Origin: Sphingobacterium sp. | GTDB taxonomy: Bacteria; Bacteroidota; Bacteroidia; Sphingobacteriales; Sphingobacteriaceae | Assembly (NCBI GenBank): GCA_031277685.1 | Contig: JAITLV010000140.1 | Coordinates: 1 to 64,000, forward strand | DNA: 64,000 bases | Reading direction: 5' to 3' | In this document: in pieces, positions 35,544 to 46,600 of the stretch | How positions within the stretch are numbered: the stretch's first letter is position 1 | Layout: each line of letters starts with the position of its first letter | Position numbers and translations under genes: made by a program | The notes under the pieces: generated by a model | Database searches by the model: none | The model's input: only the letters and a program-made list of their open reading frames with translations | What the model was told of the DNA's origin: nothing

Positions 35544-35993
35544 TTAACGCAGCACAAAATAATAAGTCCAACAGATCAATACGATTTGAAACGGTACTCT
35601 AAACCACAAGTATCCCGGACCTTTCCCATCAAAAGTCGTTGTTTCATAGTTCAGATGTTTTATACCGGCCTGTATATTTGTCGGTAATATCAATATAAAA
35701 AAGACGATCAAAAGTATGCCTGTAAGCCGGCTCAAAGATGGCACAAACAGACCAAAAGCACCCAAAACCTCCAATACCCCAGTGGCATAGATCATTTCTT
35801 TTTTGAATGGAATAACATCGGGAAGCATCAGCATCATGCCCTTGGTATAGATGATATGTCCAAGGGAAGTAAACAATAACATCGCTGCGAGAGCGATCTT
35901 TCCAGCTAGCTGATAGTCCATATAACCTTTATATTGGCGTATAACTAAGTTGCTTATAACAAATACTATAAATAAAACAAAAAGTGGTTTCAT
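35544..35993 (-). CDS. DoxX-family membrane protein
   Basis: A 149-residue four-TM protein with the DoxX pattern LLFTSLGHIIYTKGMMLMLPDVIPFK, GVLEVLGAFGLFVP (E in the second helix) and a C-terminal PFQIVLICWTYYF. Family members are linked to sulfur/redox or sterol-like membrane functions, but most are uncharacterised. It follows the Crp-type regulator by 54 bp on the same strand, so they probably form a regulator-target pair. Confidence 0.85.
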   Translation of the reverse strand: MKPLFVLFIVFVISNLVIRQYKGYMDYQLAGKIALAAMLLFTSLGHIIYTKGMMLMLPDVIPFKKEMIYATGVLEVLGAFGLFVPSLSRLTGILLIVFFILILPTNIQAGIKHLNYETTTFDGKGPGYLWFRVPFQIVLICWTYYFVLR

Positions 35994-36047
35994 AATCTTT
36001 TTATTTCAAAGTTATTTGCATTTAAATTCTCAATCAATGAACATTTG

Positions 36048-36614
36048 TTAAGAAATTTCTTTCCGGATTCTACTCAGTGATTGGGGTCTGATTCCAATGT
36101 AAGATGCAAGATATTTTAGGGGGATGTTTTTAATTAACTCAGGTTGTTCCCGCATCAAATTGATATACCTTGTTTTGGCTGAATCCTCGAGTAAGGTAAA
36201 TTCTCGTTTCATTTTCTTCAAAAAAATATCTTCTATTGCTTTTCGACCAATAAAATTCCCCACCTGCGTAGTTTTATATACAGTATTTAGATCATCAAAA
36301 GAGATCCGCCATAAGACACAGTCAGTAATCGCTTCGAGATTATAAGAAGATGGCTGTTGGGTAAGAAACGAATCATACGCGCTGACAAAAGAGTTTTCAA
36401 AAGCGAAACCAAAGGTAAAATCATAATCCATTTTTGGAATATTGAAGCGAACGATACCTTTTTCGATGAACGATAGATACCGCTCTGTTTTACCCATTTC
36501 CAGGATCAATGACCGTTTTGGAAAAATTGCTTTAGTCAGCATAGAAGAGAAAATATTCCAATCCTGGGGGTCCATCGTAATGAGCGAGTCGAAATGCTCT
36601 TTTATCTTATCCAT
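36048..36614 (-). CDS. Crp/Fnr-family transcriptional regulator
   Basis: A 188-residue protein from the ATG at 36614 (MDKIKEHFDSL); the frame is open for 20 more codons, which look like leader. Residues about 25-120 form a cyclic-nucleotide-binding-like beta-barrel (LILEMGKTERYLSFIEKGIV) without the cAMP-binding RxS signature. The C-terminal helix-turn-helix is LKYLASYIGIRPQSLSRIRK, where the recognition helix RPQSLSRIRK is the common Bacteroidota type and differs from the CRP-like SRETLSRL at 55514. It probably controls the DoxX gene 54 bp downstream. Confidence 0.9.
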   Translation of the reverse strand: MDKIKEHFDSLITMDPQDWNIFSSMLTKAIFPKRSLILEMGKTERYLSFIEKGIVRFNIPKMDYDFTFGFAFENSFVSAYDSFLTQQPSSYNLEAITDCVLWRISFDDLNTVYKTTQVGNFIGRKAIEDIFLKKMKREFTLLEDSAKTRYINLMREQPELIKNIPLKYLASYIGIRPQSLSRIRKEIS

Positions 36615-36835
36615 GTAATTCGTATTTAAAAACAAGATAGAAACTTCCAGCCAAACAAGGAAAAACAATGGCACATCGATGTAAATTGAAATTCATCACT
36701 ATGCTAGTATAATAACAAATCCATTTTCTGGGGTACAAAAAATAGAAAAAGCAGTACAAAACATGAGTATCCAACGATATCATTCATTTTTTTTCTATAA
36801 TTGAATTATATGTAACCTTATTCAACGAAAAGAGA

Positions 36836-37675
36836 ATGTTTGAAACTGGCCTAGTTAAGAAAAATGAAAATCATATAATGAATATTGGGGCTATCTATAT
36901 TCAATGGGAAGGCCGGCTCCATAGAACAAGAAGTCAGCTAAATGATGAGTTTGTGATCACTTTGTCCAAATCTAAGCGTGGTGCTCACCACATCGACATG
37001 CGTGAACATGTCATGCGAGGCTATCAATTGCATATAGTCTTTCCCGGACAGCAGAGTCATTTCAGTATTTTGGATCATACTGTCACATATCAACTTCGGA
37101 TAACTAAAAGAAATTTTGAAAAGGTTTGTTTTTCGTTACGTTTTAGTCTTTATGTATACAAAAAATATCCGATCCAACCGCTTACGGAGCTGGAATTTGG
37201 AAAACTTCTTTATGAGTTGGAGAATATCGGTAATGAACTCCATATGCATCGACCTTTACTCGAAATCATCTGTTCACGAACACGTATTACCCTACAGGAA
37301 ATCAGTAGGATTTTAGAGCGAAAGATCAGTGATATTCATTCATTAACAATACCATCTGTTTTATTTAACTTCATACAACTTTTAGAACTCCACTACAATA
37401 AAGAACGTACTGTTGCATTTTATGCACAAAAATTGAACGTTACCTCCAACTATCTTGCCAAACTTACACGCCTTCATCTACAGACAACACCCATCAATAT
37501 CATCAGAGACCATGTATTAACGGAGTCCATGCGCCGGCTAAGCCTCGTTCCTATAACAATCAAAGCTGTCATGTTTGAACTTGGTTTTGAGGATCAGGTT
37601 GCCTTTACTCATTTTTTCAAGAAAGCAAGCGGTATGTCACCGGGCGATTTCCAAAAGAGTACGTTAGGCTTCTGA
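36836..37675 (+). CDS. AraC-family transcriptional regulator
   Basis: A 279-residue protein. The N-terminal two-thirds is a sensor-like region (RGAHHIDMREHVMRGYQLHI) with no recognised ligand motif. The C-terminal AraC domain (about 180-275) shows a first HTH around VAFYAQKLNVTSNYLAKLTR and a second around IKAVMFELGFEDQVAFTHFF, ending KKASGMSPGDFQKS. It is a single gene, divergent from the Crp gene and convergent with the GH16 gene (40-bp gap). Its target is not evident. Confidence 0.88.
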   Translation: MFETGLVKKNENHIMNIGAIYIQWEGRLHRTRSQLNDEFVITLSKSKRGAHHIDMREHVMRGYQLHIVFPGQQSHFSILDHTVTYQLRITKRNFEKVCFSLRFSLYVYKKYPIQPLTELEFGKLLYELENIGNELHMHRPLLEIICSRTRITLQEISRILERKISDIHSLTIPSVLFNFIQLLELHYNKERTVAFYAQKLNVTSNYLAKLTRLHLQTTPINIIRDHVLTESMRRLSLVPITIKAVMFELGFEDQVAFTHFFKKASGMSPGDFQKSTLGF

Positions 37676-37714
37676 AAGATATATGATGTGCCACAATGAA
37701 AAATTGAATCCTGT

Positions 37715-39301
37715 CTATTTCTTCGACAAGGTTATATTATCCAAAAACGCGTTTTCTATTCCCAGATTGGTAAATCCAATCCGGACAATCTTTTTATTTG
37801 GTTTGATTTCCGTAGCGGTCTCAAAACTAATTTCCTGTGTTTTACCCTTCTTTCCTAAATCCTTTATCTGTGTCTTCACATGCGATAGTTTTCCGGTCAC
37901 CACAGTGACATCATCGACCTCAACCTGTGTATTGCTACCTCGACCCCAATAGCTAAGTTTAAATGACTGCTCTGGATCCAGGTAAACATATTGCTCTATT
38001 TTTTGACCCGGAGCCAATACCAACCCTTTGCTACCTTTTTCTCCAGCTCCTTCTTCGATCGTTGCTGCTCCTTCCCAAGGCGAAAGTCCAGCCTTACCTT
38101 CAAAATCAGGATTAGGAAGTTCATTGCCATCCTTTAACGGCCAGTTATATGCACGAATATAATCGACCTCCATATTGACCCCACCTTCGGATCCATAGGC
38201 TCCAAGGAATACATTCATAAAATGATTTGGCGCGTAGATCTGATTTTTATTTGTGTATTCTTTAATTAAATCTCCGTTGATATAATGCTTAATACTCGTT
38301 GGCGTCCATAGCACACCGTGGGTCACCCACTGTCCCACATGTTCGTAACCCTCCGCGATATGTGTCGCAAGATTACGTTGAAATACACCTTTTGGATCGA
38401 CATGTCCATGAATCACAAATTGGGCTGTAATATATTCGAAAACATCAATTTCGAAAAGCTGTCCCTTGGGCCGTATGCCTTTAATACCATCGACCTCAGC
38501 TCCCTCCTGAAGATAATAACGAATATCTGGCCCGGGCGAATCGAACCAAAATGCTGTATTTGTTCCCTTGGGATTACCCTGGCGGTTGCGTCTCACCTTG
38601 ACTTCAAAATACCCACCTTTGCTATTATCCAGCAGGTTTTCATTGGACTTCCAGTCATAGGTCTGTATGGACGAAATTTTTTGATTGCCACCTTCCGTAA
38701 AAATCCGGTTGGGAATAGTATCATTGACGTAAAGATTGATGGCTGATCCATTCAGTGTATAGGCAGGTTGTGGTAGCTGATCCAGTAACATTTCTTGCCT
38801 GGATTTTGAATTGAGATAATTCAAGGAAGAAAAATAGTTCGTCGTCCATTTATTCCGATTGAGTAACCGATCGCTAAACTCGTCCTGCCAATAGACTTCC
38901 ATACCTGCAGGAACAGCTCTTGAACTTGGATTTTTTTGCACTTCATTCAATTCCGCATCATCCAGCCCCCATTTCTTCGAGGTATAGACTTTTCCATTCG
39001 CCAGTGTTTTACCTGAGGCTGATTCTACCCAGATATAATAGGTCGTTTCAGGATCTACCTGTTGAATATAATAACGTCTGGCCCCATCAGCCAATATTGC
39101 CTTAGTTGTCTGAGGTTTCTTATTCGTTTTTGACCAAAAGACCTTAGCCCCCGATAAATTCTGTTGATTGTCCTGCATGTCCAGGCGGATCCAACTACGG
39201 GTTCCCAAAAGCTGTAATTTTGCATTGGGCTTCACCGTTTGGGCCGATAGCCCTAGCACCGATAATACCTGAACGGTTGCAAGAAATATATATTTTTTCA
39301 C
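37715..39301 (-). CDS. Glycoside hydrolase family 16 enzyme (beta-agarase/porphyranase-like)
   Basis: A 528-residue secreted protein with signal peptide to about residue 20 (LGLSAQ). A fibronectin-like N-terminal domain (about 22-108) is followed by the GH16 domain at about 133-395; the catalytic ExDxxE motif is FEIDVFE (E284, D286, E289). The C-terminus (about 400-528) is a carbohydrate-binding-like jelly roll (LPNPDFEGKAGLSPWEG, EIKPNKKIVRIGFTNLG). GH16 cleaves beta-1,3 or beta-1,4 galactans and glucans; the subfamily resembles agarase-like GH16, but the substrate is inferred. No SusCD genes are adjacent. Confidence 0.87.
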   Translation of the reverse strand: MKKYIFLATVQVLSVLGLSAQTVKPNAKLQLLGTRSWIRLDMQDNQQNLSGAKVFWSKTNKKPQTTKAILADGARRYYIQQVDPETTYYIWVESASGKTLANGKVYTSKKWGLDDAELNEVQKNPSSRAVPAGMEVYWQDEFSDRLLNRNKWTTNYFSSLNYLNSKSRQEMLLDQLPQPAYTLNGSAINLYVNDTIPNRIFTEGGNQKISSIQTYDWKSNENLLDNSKGGYFEVKVRRNRQGNPKGTNTAFWFDSPGPDIRYYLQEGAEVDGIKGIRPKGQLFEIDVFEYITAQFVIHGHVDPKGVFQRNLATHIAEGYEHVGQWVTHGVLWTPTSIKHYINGDLIKEYTNKNQIYAPNHFMNVFLGAYGSEGGVNMEVDYIRAYNWPLKDGNELPNPDFEGKAGLSPWEGAATIEEGAGEKGSKGLVLAPGQKIEQYVYLDPEQSFKLSYWGRGSNTQVEVDDVTVVTGKLSHVKTQIKDLGKKGKTQEISFETATEIKPNKKIVRIGFTNLGIENAFLDNITLSKK

Positions 39302-39571
39302 AATTCTGTTATTTTAACGACAAACATCCTATAGCCAATTCTCTTTAGAGTAGGCTATAATCATACGATAATAATCAGAATTATCAGCATTGACAACTTC
39401 GATCAAAACGCAACCGTTTGTTCAATTTAAGCACAAAGACAAATACATTCAATTCAACTGTATTTCTTCCTTTCATTGCCAACTTAAAGTTCTTTATTTT
39501 GTATATTGGTTTAGCCAAGTTGACAATTTGGTCAAATACACGTTTTTTTTAAGCTTTATTTTTAATCCAGT

Positions 39572-39943
39572 ATGGATACAGGAAATGATTTTAATCAGTC
39601 GAGCGCTCTTGCCCAACATTGGGTTGATGCCTGGAATTTACACGACTTAGCGGCAATTATGCAACATTACAGTGAAAACATCGAATTCCGTTCGCCTGTT
39701 ATTCAAAAAATGGGTGTCCATCCCGAAGGAATAATAAATAACAAAGAAGAACTAAAAGCCTATTTCGAAAAAGCACTGGTCAAGTACCCGGATCTCTATT
39801 TCGAGCTCTTCCATATACTTGAGGGTGTAAACTCAATGGTGATTTTCTACAAAAGTATCAGCGATTCCTTAGCTGCAGAATACATGGAATTGGACAGACA
39901 AGGGAAAATATGTAAAGTTTCGGCGCATTATAAGGGATTATAA
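39572..39943 (+). CDS. NTF2-like (SnoaL-type) small protein
   Basis: A 123-residue cone-shaped alpha+beta fold typical of SnoaL/NTF2 proteins: ALAQHWVDAWNLHDLAAIMQ, HYSENIEFRSPVIQ, and AEYMELDRQGKICKVSAHY at the end. Relatives include isomerases and many uncharacterised ligand-binding proteins; no catalytic Asp/His set is certain here. It stands alone; the regions on both sides (39302-39571 and 39944-40147) show no other gene. Confidence 0.8.
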   Translation: MDTGNDFNQSSALAQHWVDAWNLHDLAAIMQHYSENIEFRSPVIQKMGVHPEGIINNKEELKAYFEKALVKYPDLYFELFHILEGVNSMVIFYKSISDSLAAEYMELDRQGKICKVSAHYKGL

Positions 39944-40147
39944 AAAACATACACCTGCTCCAGATCTGACCCTGAGGAGATCTATAAATCTAGCATAGGA
40001 TGTGATGTTTCAATAATACTCCCTACGAAATTAGCTTATCCAACAGGTTTACAAAGCAAAGAAAAATGCACCCGAGGTATTAATCAGATGCTAAAGTTTC
40101 ATCCAACAATACGGTGAGTGCATTTAATAACTATAAAAATTCATTCT

Positions 40148-41347
40148 TTATTCAAGAAAAACGGCTACTGTTACTGGATCAGCTGCTACCCGAACCTGTT
40201 TTTCCTCTGCTCCCTTTTTGCTATTATACTTCAGTGTATATGTTTTATTCTTTTCCACAACAAATTGTAATCGATCATTTGCATCTTGCCTTGCATCTTT
40301 TGTAGATCCTCCCCCTACTTGATCTTTCTCCTGAAAAATATCTACATTACATTTTTTTCGATCCTCGGGTGTGGTTTTAGTCTCAGTTTCGTAAGCAATA
40401 ACATAAATTGTCGTATGTTTATTATCCGTATTAATTTGCTGTTGCTGTTCATTGTACAACGCAGTATAGACCGGAGTTACATTGACAGCATGGACATACT
40501 TCAGCTCTGTATCCCAGGCTAAAGGAAAGTATGTTTCTGTAGACTTGAAAGAGGAAGCATAAATGGCATGTTGTCGATTATTCACATCCGCTTTACCGGC
40601 ATCTGCTAAAAACCAAGAGCGATTCAATTCTTTATCTGGATAATATTCAGTAAAATACCATTTCCCATCTATCCAGACTTCACACCAATTGTGATTTCCA
40701 CGGTTATCATACCAATTTAAGGTTCCTGCGACACGTGATGGGATACCAACAGCGCGAAATGCGTCCGTCAATAGAATGGATAGCCCGCTACAGGACGCCA
40801 TGCCTTGATCAATTGATTCCGAAGGGGATTGATCAGGTCGCTTCCTTTGCGTATTATAATCGACCATTACCTCATCCCGAATATTTTTATTGACGGCAGC
40901 AATAGCCTCTCGTAATGTTTTACAGGATTCCACATATTTAGAAAATCTGTCAAAAAGTTCCTCGCGCCATTCGTCCCTATTTTCATTGAGCACAGCATAA
41001 GGTAATACTTCATTTAAGAAAATAGAATCTGGCAATTGCTTCGTCCAGGGAAACTTAGCTTTGGCCCGGTAGGCCAATTCAATATTTCGTAATAGAAAAT
41101 CGCTACTTAATGACTCAAGATCGCGTTGTGGCATATAAGAAATCAAGAAGACTGCTCCTTCTTTCATATTTTCGGGTACATCTTGGAGTACTTGCTCCAA
41201 TGAAGCCCTATTGCTACCTGCCTTTACAAGAGCTGTTTCAAGAAGCTTGTCATTTGGTTTGGAAATAGCACTATCATGCTTAGATTGTGCTAGACATAAG
41301 TTGAAAAATGATACCGATAAGGCAAATAATAAAGCAGGTAATTTCAT
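40148..41347 (-). CDS. Secreted transglutaminase-like cysteine protein
   Basis: A 399-residue protein with a signal peptide (to about residue 20, NLCLAQ). The transglutaminase core lies mid-protein: C186 in GMASCSGLSILLTDAFRAVG, H219 in GNHNWCEVWID, and an acidic residue near 238 (EYYPD). The C-terminal 120 residues are a beta-rich domain, ending in TLKYNSKKGAEEKQVRVAAD. Such periplasmic transglutaminase-like proteins are usually proteases or amidases, not crosslinkers. It is a single gene divergent from the ECF sigma gene, with about 298 bp between. Confidence 0.87.
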   Translation of the reverse strand: MKLPALLFALSVSFFNLCLAQSKHDSAISKPNDKLLETALVKAGSNRASLEQVLQDVPENMKEGAVFLISYMPQRDLESLSSDFLLRNIELAYRAKAKFPWTKQLPDSIFLNEVLPYAVLNENRDEWREELFDRFSKYVESCKTLREAIAAVNKNIRDEVMVDYNTQRKRPDQSPSESIDQGMASCSGLSILLTDAFRAVGIPSRVAGTLNWYDNRGNHNWCEVWIDGKWYFTEYYPDKELNRSWFLADAGKADVNNRQHAIYASSFKSTETYFPLAWDTELKYVHAVNVTPVYTALYNEQQQQINTDNKHTTIYVIAYETETKTTPEDRKKCNVDIFQEKDQVGGGSTKDARQDANDRLQFVVEKNKTYTLKYNSKKGAEEKQVRVAADPVTVAVFLE

Positions 41348-41645
41348 AAACGTGTTTTTTGAAAATCAAAGCTACTAATTCTTGATAAATACGTCCGAAT
41401 ACATTTGGATAGTAATTACCGAAATTTTCTCGTTCATCTTTGGTAACACTAACCGAATCAACGGGCCTTTTATCTAAAAAAAAATAAAAACGGACATTTG
41501 GTGTTATTTAAAACAAGTACATTGTACTGAAAAAAAGAAGCAATTCAATACGATATCTTTAAATTCTATAGATGCTGTAGCAAAACTTGCTTCGGTTTTC
41601 CTAAATTTATCCGATAATCAGTTAAGCAAGGTACTGTCAACAAAG

Positions 41646-42248
41646 ATGGAAACATTCGATAAGGATAAGGAATTATTATTAGCCATTTCAACAGGGGACG
41701 AAAAAGCATTTGGCGAATTATATAAAATCTATTATGCCAAGCTTATCCATTTCTTAAAGAAGTTTACTTTTGATGACCCCTCCAAAGCTGATGACATTCT
41801 TCAGGAAGCTTTTCTCCGCGTTTGGCTGTACCGAGACCGTATCCTTGAAATCGACAACTTTCAAGCTTGGTTATATAAAGTGGTCAGCACTGAAAGCTTA
41901 ACGTTTCTGCGCAAAGAAGTTCATGCGAAAAACAAAGCTGCTCGACTAAAACTACAATACGATCAAGAGCTTATGTCCAATATACAGCTGCCCCGCCTGA
42001 TGGAATTTGATGAGATCAAAAAGATTGTCCACCAGACTGTTGCCAATATGCCGGATCAACGCCGGAAAATATATCTGCTCAGCCGAGAAGAACATCTCAG
42101 TTCCAAAGAAATCGCAAGCCGACTTGCAATTTCAACAAATACAGTACACAACACGATCAGTACCTCCTTAAAACAGATCCGGCAAGCACTTTCAGATCAA
42201 GGCTACCCTATTTCCTTCGGTATCTTATTGCTATTAAAAATTTTTTAA
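41646..42248 (+). CDS. ECF-type RNA polymerase sigma factor
   Basis: A 200-residue sigma-70 family factor. Region 2 is ELYKIYYAKLIHFLKKFT...DDILQEAFLRVWLYRD; region 4 is NMPDQRRKIYLLSREEHLSS followed by the helix-turn-helix KEIASRLAISTNTVHNTIST. It is followed by a FecR-type anti-sigma factor and an STN-containing SusC, the standard Bacteroidota trans-envelope signalling arrangement in which substrate binding at SusC frees the sigma factor to transcribe the transport genes. Confidence 0.94.
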   Translation: METFDKDKELLLAISTGDEKAFGELYKIYYAKLIHFLKKFTFDDPSKADDILQEAFLRVWLYRDRILEIDNFQAWLYKVVSTESLTFLRKEVHAKNKAARLKLQYDQELMSNIQLPRLMEFDEIKKIVHQTVANMPDQRRKIYLLSREEHLSSKEIASRLAISTNTVHNTISTSLKQIRQALSDQGYPISFGILLLLKIF

Positions 42249-42349
42249 AAAAAATTTATTCCCCAATAGTAGTCCTCCTAAAAACTGCGTTCATATAATC
42301 AAAGAGGGAATAAGATTACTTTTTCTTAAAATTTTATCAAACCATTATC

Positions 42350-43579
42350 ATGCACCTAAACCGGATAGACTATCTGCTGGAACGCTATTATTTACAACAA
42401 TTGACAGAAACCGAATGGTCTGAACTGGATTTAGCGCTACAGCAATATAATCAAGAAACACTCGGACAGGCTTTTATTCGATTGATGGAAAAGCATAGCA
42501 CGAATCAGGAGACATCAGCCACATTGGAGGTTTCACAGATTGAACGCATTTTAGCAATTGATAAAATTTCGACTGCCGAAACTGTAACAGGTGAGGTTTT
42601 AAAAATACCTACAAAACAAAAAAACAAAGTTTTCCGTTTCAGTTATCGCATTGCAGTGGCCGCGGCCTGTATGCTTATGATTTGCGGAATATATTGGTAT
42701 CAGCATGAACCGATAAAAACATCACGTCAACCACCACCCATGGCCGATTTTACGCCCGGACGTGATGGTGGAATGCTCAGTATGCCCAATGGAAAATTCA
42801 TCCAGCTAGATAACAACACTGGTCATACAAATGCACTGCATGTCAGTGCGGGGGTCTCCTTAAAGTACGATAGCGCACAGGCCATTTATTCGTTGATCCA
42901 GCCCAGTGCCCAGCAACAAAATATTTACCATACTATTGAAACGCCCTATGGAAGGCGCTATCACCTTACTTTGAGCGATGGCACACAAATCTGGTTAAAT
43001 GCAGGCAGCAAATTACGTTTTCCAATTGCATTTCATGGCACATTTCGTGAAGTTTTCCTGACGGGAGAGGCCTATTTCGAAGTAAGCAAAAACCCACACT
43101 TACCCTTCTTAGTCAATATCAGTAACAATGCGTCTAAAGTTGAAGTATTGGGGACACATTTTAATATCTCTTCCTATCCCGAAGATAATGGCTTTATCAC
43201 AACACTAATGGAGGGAAAGGTGCGCATTTTTAATAAACAGTCAGAATTGATTTTAAGGCCCGGTGACCGTGCCGTTAGCCATGCGGATGGTTCGATCCAA
43301 TTGAAAAATACCAATATGACCAATACAGACATTGACTGGAAAAACAATTATTTCAGCTTTTCGGATGACAATATAGAATCTGTTATGCTGGAACTCGCAC
43401 GCTGGTATAATATCAAGGTAGCGTATGACGGTGCAAAACCGACAGCGACATTTTCTGGCAAAATCGGAAAGAAACTCAGCTTCACTCAGGTCATGGAGAT
43501 CATCGGTGGAACTGACATTCAATATAGCCTGGACACAGCAGCCACGAATCGCAAAGTTATTATCAAAGTGAATTATTAA
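42350..43579 (+). CDS. FecR-family anti-sigma regulator
   Basis: A 409-residue protein. A cytoplasmic N-terminal part (about 1-95) binds sigma; a TM helix at about 97-116 (FRFSYRIAVAAACMLMICGI) spans the inner membrane. The periplasmic FecR domain has PYGRRYHLTLSDGTQIWLNA, GEAYFEVSKNPHLPFLV and VEVLGTHFNISSYPEDN. The C-terminal DUF4974 domain includes FSFSDDNIESVMLELARWYN and ATFSGKIGKKLSFTQVMEII, which contacts the STN domain of SusC. It follows the sigma gene by about 100 bp. Confidence 0.94.
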   Translation: MHLNRIDYLLERYYLQQLTETEWSELDLALQQYNQETLGQAFIRLMEKHSTNQETSATLEVSQIERILAIDKISTAETVTGEVLKIPTKQKNKVFRFSYRIAVAAACMLMICGIYWYQHEPIKTSRQPPPMADFTPGRDGGMLSMPNGKFIQLDNNTGHTNALHVSAGVSLKYDSAQAIYSLIQPSAQQQNIYHTIETPYGRRYHLTLSDGTQIWLNAGSKLRFPIAFHGTFREVFLTGEAYFEVSKNPHLPFLVNISNNASKVEVLGTHFNISSYPEDNGFITTLMEGKVRIFNKQSELILRPGDRAVSHADGSIQLKNTNMTNTDIDWKNNYFSFSDDNIESVMLELARWYNIKVAYDGAKPTATFSGKIGKKLSFTQVMEIIGGTDIQYSLDTAATNRKVIIKVNY

Positions 43580-43596
43580 ACCTAAGCACGTAACGG

Positions 43597-43624
43597 TTAC
43601 TGTTCGCTTTGCAGCGAACAGTAA
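43597..43624 (+). other. Perfect 12-bp hairpin between fecR and susC
   Basis: TTACTGTTCGCT-TTGC-AGCGAACAGTAA. No T-run follows, so it is more likely an mRNA-stability or attenuator hairpin than a full terminator. It would let susCD be expressed at a different level from the regulators. Confidence 0.6.
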
Positions 43625-43662
43625 ATAAATTATAAAACTAAATTTAAAACCAATTTCTAAGT

Positions 43663-46600
43663 ATGAGACACTTTGCTCCAATTAAGTGCCCTTTCAAATA
43701 TGCCGATGTGCATTTTTGGAAGCGAAAAGCATCATTAATGCTGACATTCAAATGCAGTGTTGTATTTGCCGGTATGAGCTTGCAATCTATTGATACGCTA
43801 GCTTTCTCCCAATCAGCAACTCATAGCAATCAGCGTATTCTACTTTTAACAGCACTCAAAAAGGTAGAAAACAAAACTGGACTGGTATTCTTCTATAAAT
43901 CCGGAGATATCAAGGATATCTGGGTAGCAGATCCCAACCTGCTCAACAAAAGCAATCAAAAGGTGCTAGAAGAGCTCTTTAGCCAGATCCCTTTCCAGTA
44001 TACCGTAAAGGGTAATACAGTAGCCATCAACAGGATTAACACATTGAAACCCATATCCGGCACTGTAAAAGACACAAAAGGTGAACCTATTGCAGGTGCA
44101 AGCATAACGATCAAGGGTACCGCTAAAGGTACATCGACAGGATCTGATGGTGGATTCACTTTAGAGGTGACTGAAGGTGAAATTATCTTGATTCGTGCCG
44201 TAGGCTATGATCCCGTGGAAATTCCAGCCTCCAATGTGGCACAATTGAAAAATATTGTATTAAAGCAACAAACACAGCAGCTCGAAGAGATGGTCGTTGT
44301 AGGTTATGGTACCCAGAAGAAGGCAGTTGTATCTGGTGCGATAGCTAGCGTAAAAGGAGACGAACTGGCGAAATCTTCTTCCATTAACCTTTCCAATTCA
44401 TTCGCAGGCCGTTTGCCTGGTGTGACCGCCATGCAAAATAGCGGCGAACCTGGTGGTGATGGTTCTACTATCCGTATCCGTGGTATTAACTCATTATCCG
44501 GAGGTAACAGCAGTCCGCTAATCGTTATCGATGGTGTACCTTCAAGAGCTGGTGGTATTGATCGGCTCAATCCTAATGATATTGAGAGTGTTTCAGTATT
44601 AAAGGATGCGTCAGCGGCAATCTATGGTTCAAGAGCCGGGAACGGCGTTATTCTAGTTACAACAAAACAGGGAAAACCAGGAAAACCTCAGTTTACCTAT
44701 GACTTCACTTATGGTATTCAGCGTCCTACCCGCGTTCCCAAAATGGCCAATTCGGCTCAATACACTGAAATCATCAATGAAGTAACCAATCTATATCCCG
44801 AAGATCCCTCGAAATGGTCAGAAATCTGGAAAGAAATCAATACGGGAACAGGTAAATATACAAGCAAGAACGGCCTTAAAGATCCCGCTTTTACCCCTGA
44901 CCAGCGACAAAAATATATCGACGGATCGGATCCACTACGCTATCCAAATACGGATTGGTTTGGTACTACGTTAAAAAACTGGGCTCCTCAGCAACGTCAC
45001 AATGTACAGATCACAGGCGGCACAGAAAACAGTAAGTATCTTGTTTCTTTAGGTTATCTAAATCAAGATGCTATCTATAAAAATTCAGCCACCTATTACA
45101 AACAATACGATCTGCGGACAAATCTTGAGTTTAAATTGAATGACTACATCACCGCACGTCTAGCAATAACAGGCCGGGAAGAAGCGCGAAACTTTCCGAC
45201 CCGAAGCGCATCAACAATTTTTGGCTATTTAATGCGTGGACTGCCAACATACATTGCAACCTGGCCCAATGGACTACCAGGACCTGATCTAGAACAAGGT
45301 GCCAATCCGGTTGTCATTACTACTGGCGATACCGGTTATGATCGTAATACGCGCGATTATCTACAGAATACAGGAGCTATTGATATTAAAATACCTGGTG
45401 TCAAAGGCCTCAAATTGACAGGAACTGCCTCTATTGATAAATATTGGCGACGTAATAAACGATGGGAAACACCATGGACACTCTACGATTGGGACAAAAA
45501 AACATTTGAATCCGATGGTGTAAGCCCCAAGCTAAAACCATATATCCCTTCTGGAATAGAACCTAAAGCTCAACTCAGAGAAGCACAGGAAGATCAGCTG
45601 GCAGTGAATCTTTCTGCCCTTCTATCTTATGACACAACGTTAAAAGGAGGGCATAATCTCTCCGCTATTGCCGGACTAACACACGAAAAAGTAACCAACA
45701 ACGGTTTTTTTGCCAATCGGATGGACTTTGCATCCACACAGATCGAACAACTGGGTTTTGGCGACCGCGAACGACAGACAATGGGTAATGAGAACGTCTA
45801 CGATCGGGCTCGATTGAGTTATTATGGGCGGCTCAATTACAATTTTAACGAAAAGTATCTTGTTGAGTTTAACTGGCGGGTTGACGGATCCTATGTATTT
45901 CCGCAAGATAAGCGATTTGGGTTCTTTCCGGGTGTTTCAGCGGGCTGGCGCATTTCTGAAGAGCACTTTTTCAAAAACAACATCAGTTTTGTGAACAATT
46001 TGAAGCTACGGGCTTCTTGGGGACAAATGGGAGCTGAAGCGTATTATGGAGATAATCTACAGGAATATAAATACTTATCTTTGATGAATACGGGATCCGG
46101 TGTATTCAATGACAAAGTATTTCAAACTTTATATGAAAGTGATATTCCAAATTATCAATTTACCTGGGAGGTCGCCAATAACAGTAATATTGGTTTAGAC
46201 GCATCCTTTCTTCGAAACCGATTAAATCTGGAGCTGGATTATTTCTACAACAAACGGACAAAAGTACTGACCAAAAATCCGGGCGTCATCCCCCAAAGCT
46301 CTGGTATTGCAGACAATTTACCCATCGCCAACCTTGGAAATTTAACCAATAAGGGATACGAATTTAAACTCACGTATAGCGATCGTGCCGGTGAATTGAA
46401 CTACAACATTGGTGTTAATGGCGGATATGCTAAAAATAATGTCCAATATTCCAGCGATCCTCTCAATACATTAGCTTATCAGCAACAGGTGGGAAAAGTC
46501 ACTGATTCCTGGTTAGTATATTTATATGATGGTGTATTCAAAGACCAGGCAGCAATTGATGCAAATACCATAGATTACAGCGGAGTAGGTCTAAATGGCT

